In this document: one piece after another, positions 7,043 to 14,187 of the stretch
Numbering within the stretch: the stretch's first letter is position 1
Layout of the letters: each line of letters begins with the position of its first letter
Source: Myxococcales bacterium
GTDB taxonomy: Bacteria > Myxococcota > Polyangia > Fen-1088
Direction of reading: 5' to 3'
NCBI GenBank assembly: GCA_003155465.1
Contig: PMCR01000570.1
Location: 1 to 14,541, forward strand
DNA: 14,541 nt
Translations under genes and position numbers: made by a program
Notes under the pieces: model-generated
Databases searched by the model: none
What the model was told of the DNA's origin: nothing
What the model saw: the letters and a program-made list of their open reading frames with translations, nothing else

Positions 7043-9338
7043 CGTGAGCGGCTTGTTTCTGGCCGCCCTGTTGGTGGCGGCCGCGGTGGATGCTGGCCCC
7101 GACGCCGGCGTGCCGGACGCCGGCGAGTTGACCGAGGCGGGCGGAGCCGACGCCGACATCCATGCGGGCGCCGGCGTGGAGGCGGGCGTGTCCGCCGCTG
7201 CCCAACCGCTCGCTTCGGCGCCGACGCTCAGTGGTCGTATTCTGGCGCGTGGCACGCGCGAGCCACTTGCAGGCGCGCAGGTGCGCGTGATCCTGGGCAA
7301 CGGAGCAACCCACGATGCCGAGAGCGATGAGAGAGGCGACTTCGCGCTGACTGCGCGATCCGGCCCGTGCGAGGTGCGGGTTCACTATCCCGGCTTCGAG
7401 CCCTTCTCGACGAAACTCGACCTGGGCGAGCGCGGCGCGAGCGGCCTGGTGTTGCGCCTGCAGCCGCGGCTCAGCGGTGACCGCTATGAAACCGTGGTGA
7501 CAGCCGCGCCGGAGCGCGCGCCCGCGGTTCCGGTGGCGCGGGAGGAGCTGACCCGCGCCCCGGGCGCGTTCGGCGACCCATTTCGCGTAGTCGAATCCTT
7601 GCCCGGCGTGGTGCAGGCGCTGTGGCCCCTGCCCATGTACGCGATTCGTGGCGCCAATCCCGGCAACACCGGCTTCTTCATCGACGGCGTGCGGGCGCCG
7701 GCGCTGTTCCATTTCGCGCTCGGCCCTTCGGTCATCCATCCCTACTTCATAAGTGAGATGGAGTTCTTCCCCGGAGGCTATCCCGTGGAGTATGGTCGCT
7801 ACGTCTCGGGCATCGTCGCCGCGCGCACCGCCACGCCCGCCACCGATCGCCTGCATGTCTCCGCCGATGTGCGCCTCTTCGACGCGGGCGGGATCGTGGC
7901 CACGCCCTTTGACCAGGGACGTGGGACGGTGGCGGTGGCCGGTCGCTATTCCTACACCGGCGTCCTGCTGTCGGCGTTTTCCAACGACTACAGCCTGGAC
8001 TACTGGGACTACCAGTTGCGCATCGAGCACCGCCTGGGGCCGGGGCGGTTGACCCTGTTCGCTTTCGGCTCCGGCGATAGCTTGCAACAGAAACACCCTG
8101 ATCCGCTGCAGTGGAGCACCAACATCAAGCCCGGTCTGGCCCAGCTCATGTTCCACCGCCTGCAACTGCGCTGGGACGGCGGGGTGCTGGGCGGGCATCT
8201 CCTGGCCAGCGCCCTGGTCGGCTATGACGATTCGACGGTCAGCAACACGCAGATGTTCAGTCTGCCCATCGGCAGCCGGATGCTGATGGCGGCGCCACGC
8301 CTGGGTCTGGGCTGGCGTCTGGGGCGCTGGGTGGATCTGGAGGTGGGCGGCGACGCGGAGGCACAGCGCTTCCGGCCGCGGTCCGTGTTGGCGTTCTTGG
8401 GCGGGGGTTTGGGCAACTACTATCTGACCGATATCTTCCGCGATCGGAGCGCCCTGTCGGCGGGCGGCTATGCGGGCCTGACCATCAAGGTCGGTGACCG
8501 ACTGCGGGTGACGCCCGGCCTGCGCTATGACGGCTACTTCGAGGAGAACACCCGTGCGGGTGCGGTGAGCCCGCGCCTTTCGCTTCGCTATCGCGTGGCT
8601 CCCGAGATCTGGCTGAAGGGCCATGTGGGTCAGTTTTCCCAGATGCCCTCCCTGCCAGTGGGGGTTCCCGGCTTCGATGGCTTCGGCCTGCGAAGCTGGG
8701 GCCTGCAGCAATCGCGTCAGGGCAGTCTGGGTGTGGAGGCCGGTCTGGGCGAGCGCGACGGCGCCGACCTTTCGCTCGACACCACGGTCTTCTATCAGCG
8801 CCTGTATGTGACCGACGTGCGCAGCTCAATCAGCCTCGATCCGCAGTCGCGCGACTTCCTTGAACCACGCCAGGGCGAGAGCTACGGCGTCGAAATCATG
8901 CTTCGCCGGCCCATGCGCCACCGTCTGTATGGATGGATGTCCTACACTCTCTCGCGCTCGCTGCGTGTGGTGGACGGTGTGATCGCGCCGTCGGATTGGG
9001 ACCAGCGCCACGTGCTGAACCTGGTGGCAGGTTATCGCCTGCCCCGCGGCTATGCCGCATCCGCGCGATTCCACTACAACTCCGGCCGTCCCTATCCGGT
9101 CTACGACCCGGGGTTCGGCTGGGTTGACTACCAGCGGCTCCCGGCCTTTGTTCAACTCGATCTGCGTGGCGACAAGCGTTTCGTCTTCGACAGCTACGTC
9201 ATGGACATCTACCTGGAGTTGGTCAACTCCACCATGAGTCAGGAAGTGTTCGACGAAAAACGACAGAAGAACGGCATTGTGGTCCAACAAGGCTACCGTC
9301 TGATCTTGCCGTCGGCGGGCGTGCACATCGAGTGGTGA
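6987..9338 (+). CDS. TonB-dependent outer membrane receptor with carboxypeptidase-regulatory-like N-terminal domain
   Basis: 783 aa from ATG 6987. Order: signal peptide (hydrophobic core about 22-36); an Asp/Ala/Gly-rich linker (VDAGPDAGVPDAG); a carboxypeptidase-regulatory-like Ig fold (about 80-160, LSGRILARGTREPLAGAQVR); a TonB box ETVVTA (168-173); a plug domain (about 185-280, with AIRGANPGNTGFFIDGVRAP and MEFFPGGYPVEYGRYVSG); then a beta barrel to the C-terminus. It ends in HIEW, an aromatic terminal residue as recognised by the Bam machinery. Role: energised transport of an unknown ligand, or Oar-like surface function, across the outer membrane. Start choice: GTG 7044 has a weak SD-like G run and no overlap, but only ATG 6987 gives positive residues (Arg7, Arg10, Arg14) before the signal core. 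The barrel part is sure; the start is not. Confidence 0.9.
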   Translation: MTACGARPWRHLARTGASSVSGLFLAALLVAAAVDAGPDAGVPDAGELTEAGGADADIHAGAGVEAGVSAAAQPLASAPTLSGRILARGTREPLAGAQVRVILGNGATHDAESDERGDFALTARSGPCEVRVHYPGFEPFSTKLDLGERGASGLVLRLQPRLSGDRYETVVTAAPERAPAVPVAREELTRAPGAFGDPFRVVESLPGVVQALWPLPMYAIRGANPGNTGFFIDGVRAPALFHFALGPSVIHPYFISEMEFFPGGYPVEYGRYVSGIVAARTATPATDRLHVSADVRLFDAGGIVATPFDQGRGTVAVAGRYSYTGVLLSAFSNDYSLDYWDYQLRIEHRLGPGRLTLFAFGSGDSLQQKHPDPLQWSTNIKPGLAQLMFHRLQLRWDGGVLGGHLLASALVGYDDSTVSNTQMFSLPIGSRMLMAAPRLGLGWRLGRWVDLEVGGDAEAQRFRPRSVLAFLGGGLGNYYLTDIFRDRSALSAGGYAGLTIKVGDRLRVTPGLRYDGYFEENTRAGAVSPRLSLRYRVAPEIWLKGHVGQFSQMPSLPVGVPGFDGFGLRSWGLQQSRQGSLGVEAGLGERDGADLSLDTTVFYQRLYVTDVRSSISLDPQSRDFLEPRQGESYGVEIMLRRPMRHRLYGWMSYTLSRSLRVVDGVIAPSDWDQRHVLNLVAGYRLPRGYAASARFHYNSGRPYPVYDPGFGWVDYQRLPAFVQLDLRGDKRFVFDSYVMDIYLELVNSTMSQEVFDEKRQKNGIVVQQGYRLILPSAGVHIEW

Positions 9339-9345
9339 ACAGGTG

Positions 9346-9351
9346 TATCAT
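9346..9351 (+). promoter_or_regulatory. Possible -10 element giving a leaderless TPR transcript
   Basis: TATCAT (5 of 6 to TATAAT) ends 7 nt before ATG 9359, so a start site there would put the start codon at or next to the 5' end. TGCACA at 9322-9327 is a partial -35 with 18-nt spacing. Confidence 0.35.
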
Positions 9352-9358
9352 TGCGTCT

Positions 9359-10222
9359 ATGAGACGCAAACTAGTGACCTTGAGTATTGGTGTCTTGCTG
9401 GCCGGGCTGCTGGCCGGGGGAGCGGCGCGCGCGGACGATGCGGCCGCGCACTACAACATGGGATTGCAGCTCAAACGACAGGGCAAGCCCGCGGAGGCTA
9501 TAACCGAGATCAAGGCGGCCATCCAGGCGCGGCCGGACTATGCGGCGGCCTGGTTCACCTTGGGGAACCTGTATCGCACCGAGGGAGATCTCGACAATGC
9601 GGCGCAGGCGCTGCAGAAGGCGGTCAAGCTTCAGCCCGACGATGGGAATTCGCACGCCAACCTGGGCGCGATCTATGCGCGGCAGAAGAAATGGAACCAG
9701 GCCATCCCGGAGTTGGAACGGGCGGTGAGCCTGCAGCCCGAAGACTACGAAGCCCGGACCAGCCTGGGCGCAGCCTTGCGGCAGATTGGCGATTATCCCA
9801 AGGCGGTTCCGCACCTGCGCAAGGCGACCGAGCTCAAGCCGGGGGAGCCCGTGGGCTGGTCCAACCTGGGCGTGGCTCTCGCCAAGACCAACGATCGGGA
9901 AGGGGCGATCGCGGCGCTGAAGAAGGCGGCTGAGTTGGATCCGAAGAACGGCCAGATCCATCTCAATTTGGCCGTGGCGTACCGCAGGCAGAAGAAGACC
10001 GACGACGCAATAAGAGAGTACGAAACCGCGGTCTCCCTCGATCCAGGGCTGGCGGGCGGCTACTACGATCTCGGGCTGCTCTACTCGCAGGACCGGCGCT
10101 ACGACGACGCCATGACCGCCTTCAAGAAGTACCTGGCCTCCAGCGAGAAGCTGGACCCCGAATCGCGGCGCGATGCCGAGGAACGAATCAAGTCTCTCGA
10201 AGGCGCGGCGAAGAAGAAGTAG
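9359..10222 (+). CDS. Secreted (periplasmic) TPR-repeat protein
   Basis: 287 aa. A clear Sec signal peptide (MRRKLVTLSIGVLLAGLLAG, cleavage after ARA at residue 25) fixes ATG 9359 as the start. The GTG at 9332 would add nine residues and overlap the receptor stop. The rest is seven consecutive 34-residue tetratricopeptide repeats (about 27-264) with the usual pattern, for example AAWFTLGNLYRTEGDLDNAA. A charged helical tail ending AAKKK follows. TPR arrays bind peptides or partner proteins, and no catalytic domain is present. It lies 20 nt after the TonB receptor, so it may be the third gene of that operon, though a local -10-like box and the lack of a Shine-Dalgarno leave room for its own promoter. 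It converges on the next gene with a 4-nt gap. Confidence 0.9.
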   Translation: MRRKLVTLSIGVLLAGLLAGGAARADDAAAHYNMGLQLKRQGKPAEAITEIKAAIQARPDYAAAWFTLGNLYRTEGDLDNAAQALQKAVKLQPDDGNSHANLGAIYARQKKWNQAIPELERAVSLQPEDYEARTSLGAALRQIGDYPKAVPHLRKATELKPGEPVGWSNLGVALAKTNDREGAIAALKKAAELDPKNGQIHLNLAVAYRRQKKTDDAIREYETAVSLDPGLAGGYYDLGLLYSQDRRYDDAMTAFKKYLASSEKLDPESRRDAEERIKSLEGAAKKK

Positions 10223-10226
10223 TTGG

Positions 10227-12185
10227 CTAGAACTTGATCCCCATGAAGGCGCGCAGGATCTGGGCCGCGGAGGCCGATCCGGAACCGCCGCTGGTGAACA
10301 GCTCGACGGGACGGCTGAGAGCGCCGAAGGGCCAGAACACGCCCCACACCAGGCCGGCGTAGAATTTTTCGCCGATGTTGCGGTAGCCCAGGCTCAGGTC
10401 CATCTCGATTCCGTAGCCCATCGAATTACCGGGTGTGGACACGGGAACCGGCGCCAGGCTGTAGACCACCGCTCCGGAGAGCCCCAGTTGGCGTCCCTCG
10501 GCCACGTCCAACCAGTAGGCGATCGAAGGCTTGACGTAGATGGCGTTGGTGATGGTACCCATGATGCGACGGAAGAAGATCTCGTCGACGTGGTACTCGG
10601 GCGAGAAATAGAAGTTGTGCAGCGAGCTGTCCTTGAAGGGCTGGGGCACGAACTTCCAGCGGTAGTTGAGATAGGGGCTCGGGTTGACTTCGTTCGCGTT
10701 GCAGGCCACGTCGCGGCACGCGGTCTCGGCCTGGTCGCCGGTGGCGCCGCCGGTTTCGAGCCCGACGAACAGCGAATCCTTGTACAGTTTCAGATCGGCC
10801 GCCAGGACCCAGCCCAGTTGCAGGATCGAGAGATGCTTGTCGCCGACCGGTTGGCCGTCGGGGCCGTACGATTCGTACATGCGCAGGGGCCCGGCGTTGC
10901 CCATGCGTCCTACCAGGGCGGTGCTTTCGAACTCCAGGGTCAGGGCCTTCCAGCCCAGCTTGAACCACACGCTGGGGATGAGCAGCCAGGCATTGATGTT
11001 CTGCCTAAGCGATGCGGAGCTGCTGTCGGTGTTGTTGTCGAGGTCGGTGCGTGAGATCGCACCATTCTGTGTCTGGTTCGCCTTGGCGGACGGCGAGAGC
11101 TTGAAGACTTCATTGTTCTGGGCTCGGTACACGAGTTGGGCGCCGTAGTTGAGTACCAGCTCTCCGCTCTGTGCGCGCTCGCGGAAGCGCCGGTCATCGT
11201 CCAGCATGGTCAGCGCTGCGGCGAACTCGACCACCTCGTCGTTTTGCGACAGATCGAGGGCCGGGCCGCTGGGGTCGCTGCGGCCGACATCGGTCATGCC
11301 CCAGGCGTAGCCGGAAGGGCCGAAATCCCAGGACAAGGCGAATTGGTGGCCATAGAGCTGGGTGATGGCCATGATTCGATCCACCGTGGTGCCGCCGTCG
11401 CAAGTTGGGCAGTCGCCCTTGTTGAAGTACATCCCGCGGCCAAAGTGCCAGGGCATGCGGCCGAAGCGCAGGGAGCCGATTTGGCTGTCCACTTCGCCCC
11501 AGGCCCGCTTGGGCCTGACCGCCGAGGTGTAGGTATTCTGTCCAGACTCGGGCGTCGCGGTCGAGTTCGACATGATTCCGGTCTGCGCCAGGTTGCTGCG
11601 CAGATCCGGACGCGACGCCGCTATCAGCGAGTCCGGGGTAGAGCCCATAATGAGGTTGTCGAACACGTCGATCTGAGCCACCACGCGCACCTGGTCCGAG
11701 ATGTTGATGGTGGGCTCAAGGCGCAGGCGCATGCTGGTCTGGCCCAGGTTCTTCTGCGCGCAGCCGCCCGCCTTGGTGCCGCACTCGAGCGGGGTGGGGA
11801 AGGGCGGGAAGCCGTTTTGGGGCTGGCTGGCATCCACGTAGCCCAGGCCCAAGTTGAAATTGTGCAGCAGCTCGGGGTTTAGACGGAAGTAGCCATCGAG
11901 TTCGATCACCTGGGTCTTGCGCCGGCGCTGATTGGCATAGCCAGAGTCGGCACCGGTTTCGGCAGCCGCCTTGCCTTCCTCCTCGGGCGCGGCTTCGGCG
12001 GGGCCTTCGTCGTGCTCTTGACCGCCCGGTGGTGGTGGGGCCCCCATGCCGCCAGGAGCCATGCCCCCGGGCATGGCCCCCATCTGAGCCCAGGCAGCGC
12101 CTGCGCCGCCCAGAAGGGTTGCGAAGACAAGAGAGGATGCCAGGCCAGGCCTGGTTTTGGTGCAGAAGCAGTTGAGCTTGATCAT
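10227..12185 (-). CDS. Outer-membrane beta-barrel protein, possibly the myxobacterial TIGR04551-like family
   Basis: 652 aa, starting at ATG 12185 (MIKLNCF). Signal peptide of about 34 residues with cleavage at AWA|Q. A low-complexity Met/Gly/Pro segment (about 35-55) and an acidic Ala/Glu linker (56-80) follow. From about residue 93 there are alternating amphipathic strands typical of a porin-like barrel (IELDGYFRLNPELLHNFNLG, MRLRLEPTINISDQVRVVAQ, GSLRFGRMPWHFGRGMYFN). It ends with Phe (FMGIKF), fitting Bam-dependent insertion. The mature part has six Cys in three close pairs: 135/142, 259/262 (CPTC) and 490/495. The resemblance to TIGR04551 is from memory and not verified; substrate unknown. 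It is divergent from nagZ with a 75-bp shared spacer. A GCCATGCCC/GGGCATGGC inverted repeat in the coding region arises from the Gly-Met-Pro repeat. Confidence 0.85.
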   Translation of the reverse strand: MIKLNCFCTKTRPGLASSLVFATLLGGAGAAWAQMGAMPGGMAPGGMGAPPPPGGQEHDEGPAEAAPEEEGKAAAETGADSGYANQRRRKTQVIELDGYFRLNPELLHNFNLGLGYVDASQPQNGFPPFPTPLECGTKAGGCAQKNLGQTSMRLRLEPTINISDQVRVVAQIDVFDNLIMGSTPDSLIAASRPDLRSNLAQTGIMSNSTATPESGQNTYTSAVRPKRAWGEVDSQIGSLRFGRMPWHFGRGMYFNKGDCPTCDGGTTVDRIMAITQLYGHQFALSWDFGPSGYAWGMTDVGRSDPSGPALDLSQNDEVVEFAAALTMLDDDRRFRERAQSGELVLNYGAQLVYRAQNNEVFKLSPSAKANQTQNGAISRTDLDNNTDSSSASLRQNINAWLLIPSVWFKLGWKALTLEFESTALVGRMGNAGPLRMYESYGPDGQPVGDKHLSILQLGWVLAADLKLYKDSLFVGLETGGATGDQAETACRDVACNANEVNPSPYLNYRWKFVPQPFKDSSLHNFYFSPEYHVDEIFFRRIMGTITNAIYVKPSIAYWLDVAEGRQLGLSGAVVYSLAPVPVSTPGNSMGYGIEMDLSLGYRNIGEKFYAGLVWGVFWPFGALSRPVELFTSGGSGSASAAQILRAFMGIKF

Positions 12186-12209
12186 CGCAACGTCTCTAGG
12201 TAGGCGCAC

Positions 12210-12239
12210 CTTATAACAACAGGTTGGCCTCTCGGCCAA
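12210..12239 (-). promoter_or_regulatory. Putative promoter of the outer-membrane barrel gene
   Basis: On the minus strand, TTGGCC (12239-12234) as -35 and TATAAG (12215-12210, 5 of 6) as -10 are separated by 18 nt. Predicted start is near 12203, leaving about 18 nt of leader before ATG 12185. Confidence 0.5.
12224..12239. promoter_or_regulatory. Palindrome between divergent promoters (candidate operator)
   Basis: TTGGCC-TCTC-GGCCAA, perfect 6-bp arms. The right arm overlaps the putative -35 of the minus-strand barrel gene. The left arm is positioned as a -35 (19-nt spacer) for the nagZ -10. A protein bound here could control both genes; alternatively the symmetry only reflects two similar -35 boxes placed back to back. 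Confidence 0.45.
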
Positions 12240-12248
12240 GGTTCTCGG

Positions 12249-12254
12249 TATGAT
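12249..12254 (+). promoter_or_regulatory. Putative -10 element of nagZ (leaderless)
   Basis: TATGAT (5 of 6) ends 6 nt before GTG 12261, so the expected transcription start is at the start codon itself. No Shine-Dalgarno is present in the gap (GGCCCC). Confidence 0.45.
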
Positions 12255-12260
12255 GGCCCC

Positions 12261-13382
12261 GTGACTTCCGCCAGCCTTCGCACCCTGTGCGGCCAGCTTC
12301 TGTCGGTCGGCTTCGACGGGCCGCAGGCTCCGGTCGAATTGCTGGCACGCATTGCGCGCTCGGAGGTGGGCGGGGTCATGTTGTTTCGGCCCAACATCGT
12401 CGAGCCCGCGCAAGTAGCGGAGCTGGTGCGGACCCTGCGCGGGGCCAGCCCGGCTGGGTTTCCGCTGGCGGTTTCCGTCGACCAGGAAGGCGGATTGGTG
12501 CAGCGCCTGCGCCAGCCTTTGACCGTGTGGCCCGACATGTTCTCGGTGGCCGCGGCTGGGGATCCCGCGCGCAGCGAGGCGGTCGGACGTGGGCTGGGGG
12601 ACGAGCTTTCCGCCCTGGGCATCGGCTGGAATTTTGCGCCGGTGCTTGACGTGCACACCAACCCCGCCAATCCGGTTATCGGCAACCGTGCCTTCGGTGT
12701 GACGCCCGCGGCCGTGGAAACCCACGCCCTGACTTTCTGGCGTGGCTTGCGTGCGGCCGGCGTGCTCGGCTGTGGCAAGCATTTCCCCGGCCACGGCGAC
12801 ACACAGACCGACTCGCATTTGGACTTGCCCGTGGTGGTTCACGAAGAGGTCCGCTTGCGTGCGGTGGAACTGGCGCCCTTTGCCGCAGCGGTGGCCGCGG
12901 GCCTGTCCGCGATCATGACCGCGCACGTGCTGTACCCGGCGTGGGACGCGCGGCTGCCTGCCACGCTATCGCCGCGGATCGCGCGCGAGATCTTGCGCGG
13001 GGAGCTGGGCTTTGCCGGCCTGCTGGTGAGCGACGATCTGGGCATGCGTGCGGTGGCCGACCGCTGGCCCATCGAGGAGCTGGTCGTGCAGAGTCTGCTG
13101 GCGGGGGTGGACCACTTTCTGGTGCGCGAGCCGCGGGCGCGGCAGGAGGCGGCCTTTGCGGCCCTAGTGCGCGCAGCCGAGACCCGGCCCGACGTGCGCG
13201 GCCGCGTGCAGGAGAGCGGGGCGCGCACGGCGCGGTTCAAGGCCTTGCTGAGCCCGCGCATGCCGGCGGACAAGAATGAGTTGGCGGCTCGGCTCGGCAC
13301 GCCGGAGCACCAGGCCCTGGCTGCGTCGTTCGCCCGGGTTGACGCCACCGCGGCCACGAATTCGCCGGTCGCGGCTGGCTGA
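12261..13382 (+). CDS. nagZ: Beta-N-acetylhexosaminidase (NagZ-type, glycoside hydrolase family 3)
   Basis: 373 aa from GTG 12261. A single GH3 TIM-barrel domain with the NagZ signatures: VSVDQEGGLVQRLR (72-84), NFAPVLDVHTNPANPVIGNR (124-143), KHFPGHGDTQTDSHLDLP (173-190, containing the Asp-His acid/base dyad D184/H186) and LLVSDDLGM (254-262) with the nucleophile most likely Asp258. There is no signal peptide or lipobox, so it is probably cytoplasmic, as for Gram-negative NagZ. Known role: removes GlcNAc from GlcNAc-1,6-anhydroMurNAc (peptides) in cell wall recycling; in some bacteria the released products induce AmpC. Neither ampC nor anmK is nearby. The C-terminal tail after about residue 335 is low in conservation. 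Divergent from the barrel gene, convergent with the lipoprotein gene. Confidence 0.93.
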   Translation: MTSASLRTLCGQLLSVGFDGPQAPVELLARIARSEVGGVMLFRPNIVEPAQVAELVRTLRGASPAGFPLAVSVDQEGGLVQRLRQPLTVWPDMFSVAAAGDPARSEAVGRGLGDELSALGIGWNFAPVLDVHTNPANPVIGNRAFGVTPAAVETHALTFWRGLRAAGVLGCGKHFPGHGDTQTDSHLDLPVVVHEEVRLRAVELAPFAAAVAAGLSAIMTAHVLYPAWDARLPATLSPRIAREILRGELGFAGLLVSDDLGMRAVADRWPIEELVVQSLLAGVDHFLVREPRARQEAAFAALVRAAETRPDVRGRVQESGARTARFKALLSPRMPADKNELAARLGTPEHQALAASFARVDATAATNSPVAAG

Positions 13383-13386
13383 CACT

Positions 13387-13444
13387 GCTGCTTCAGGTTC
13401 GCGTTCGAGAGCCGGCCGTCGGTGAATCGAAGAACTGAAGCAGC
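13387..13444. terminator. Extended imperfect hairpin between convergent genes (possible bidirectional terminator)
   Basis: Outer arms GCTGCTTCAG (13387-13396) and CTGAAGCAGC (13435-13444) are perfectly complementary. Inner pairings continue: GTTC 13397-13400 with GAAC 13432-13435 (competing for the last outer pair), TTCGA 13404-13408 with TCGAA 13427-13431, and a small GCCG/CGGT hairpin at 13411-13423. It fills the 67-bp gap between nagZ and the convergent lipoprotein gene. There is no T run on either strand, so it would not be a classical intrinsic terminator. Structure is seen; function is inferred. Confidence 0.45.
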
Positions 13445-13449
13445 GATAG

Positions 13450-14175
13450 CTACTTGCAGACCAGGAACTGGATGTCGTCTACCCACAGGTCGTAGACCTG
13501 GCCGCCGCTGATGGACCAGTCCATGGAGACCAACTTGCTGGGCGTGAGCGCCGTGGGACGGGGATCACCCCAGCCGGCTTGCGGCTGGAGTTCGGAAAAC
13601 AGAACGAGGAATTCTCTCCACTGGTTGGTCACGACCAGATCCTTGCTGAAGTGATTCCAGCAGACCTTGCAGACCCCGGCGTTGGGGTGCGTGTTCACAT
13701 CGCCGATGGCAAAGCGGGTCTGGCGGGTCGAACCTTGCCCGACCTTGGCCTTGAACGAGACGCCCACGAATTTTGAGGCGTCGTAGACGCCATCCTGGCG
13801 GCTGAGCAGGTTCAGGCCGAAGCCAGCGCCCCACGCCTCTTGTGGCGCGCCGATGGCAGTCTTGCCTGTCCCGCGAAGCGCCAGTCCCGAACCATCGGCC
13901 CCCCCTTCGCTGGGAATGAAGGGATCAGGTCCAATGGTCGATCCCTTGTCGTCGTGCTTGGTCCACCAGTAGCCATCCCGGCCCGCAATCACGTTGATCT
14001 GGGTGTTCTCATCTTCGAAGTCGTCGATCAAACCATCGTCAGCGGGCCGCATGCCCAGCCGACAACTCCCGACGTCTGCTGCGCCCAGGCCGCTGCCGGC
14101 GCTGCGTGTTTGTGAGACGCCTATGCAGCCGGAAGCGCCCGCCAGCACGAGCAACCACGAGAAAAGACGAGACAT
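13450..14175 (-). CDS. Lipoprotein with CBM11/CIA30-like carbohydrate-binding fold signature
   Basis: 241 aa from ATG 14175. Lipoprotein signal MSRLFSWLLVLAGASGC, lipobox ASGC, lipidated Cys17. After a short linker come features of the galactose-binding-like modules common in myxobacterial lipoproteins: GLIDDFEDENTQI (48-60), GRDGYWWTKHDDKGS (65-79), VGVSFKAKVG, FAIGDVNTHPNAGVCKVCWN (155-174), QWREFLVLFSELQPQAGWG and the closing YDLWVDDIQFLVCK. The C169-x2-C172 pair and C38/C240 suggest disulfides. Likely a cell-surface or periplasmic ligand-binding protein, perhaps for glycans; no catalytic residues can be assigned. The upstream in-frame start (14268) would add 31 residues, bury the lipobox and overlap the palindrome, so it is rejected. 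Divergent from the gene at the right edge. Confidence 0.8.
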   Translation of the reverse strand: MSRLFSWLLVLAGASGCIGVSQTRSAGSGLGAADVGSCRLGMRPADDGLIDDFEDENTQINVIAGRDGYWWTKHDDKGSTIGPDPFIPSEGGADGSGLALRGTGKTAIGAPQEAWGAGFGLNLLSRQDGVYDASKFVGVSFKAKVGQGSTRQTRFAIGDVNTHPNAGVCKVCWNHFSKDLVVTNQWREFLVLFSELQPQAGWGDPRPTALTPSKLVSMDWSISGGQVYDLWVDDIQFLVCK

Positions 14176-14187
14176 GGAATGCCCGTC

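Noticed and set aside
7080..7190. Repetitive GC-rich stretch as a DNA repeat element
   Set aside because: It encodes the Asp/Ala/Gly linker of the receptor; the repeats are short and follow the codons.
6693..8711. 672-codon open frame on the minus strand opposite the lipoprotein 3' end and TonB receptor
   Set aside because: The plus strand encodes recognised proteins throughout. The antisense product is rich in His, Gln, Arg and Ala with no domain or signal, as expected for a shadow frame in GC-rich DNA.
10173..11882. Long plus-strand open frames (293 and 248 codons) opposite the outer-membrane barrel gene
   Set aside because: The minus strand shows a signal peptide, strand pattern and terminal Phe over the whole interval; the plus-strand products have no recognisable features.
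12058..12077. GCCATGCCC/GGGCATGGC inverted repeat near the 5' end of the barrel gene
   Set aside because: It falls in codons of the Met-Gly-Pro repeat; codon content alone explains the symmetry.
12343..12354. sigma-54-like TGGCAC followed by TTGC inside nagZ
   Set aside because: The spacing is 3 nt instead of 5 and it lies within a conserved coding region.
12186..12926. Extension of the barrel reading frame upstream to 12926 on the minus strand
   Set aside because: It would bury the signal peptide and run antisense through the well-supported nagZ gene.
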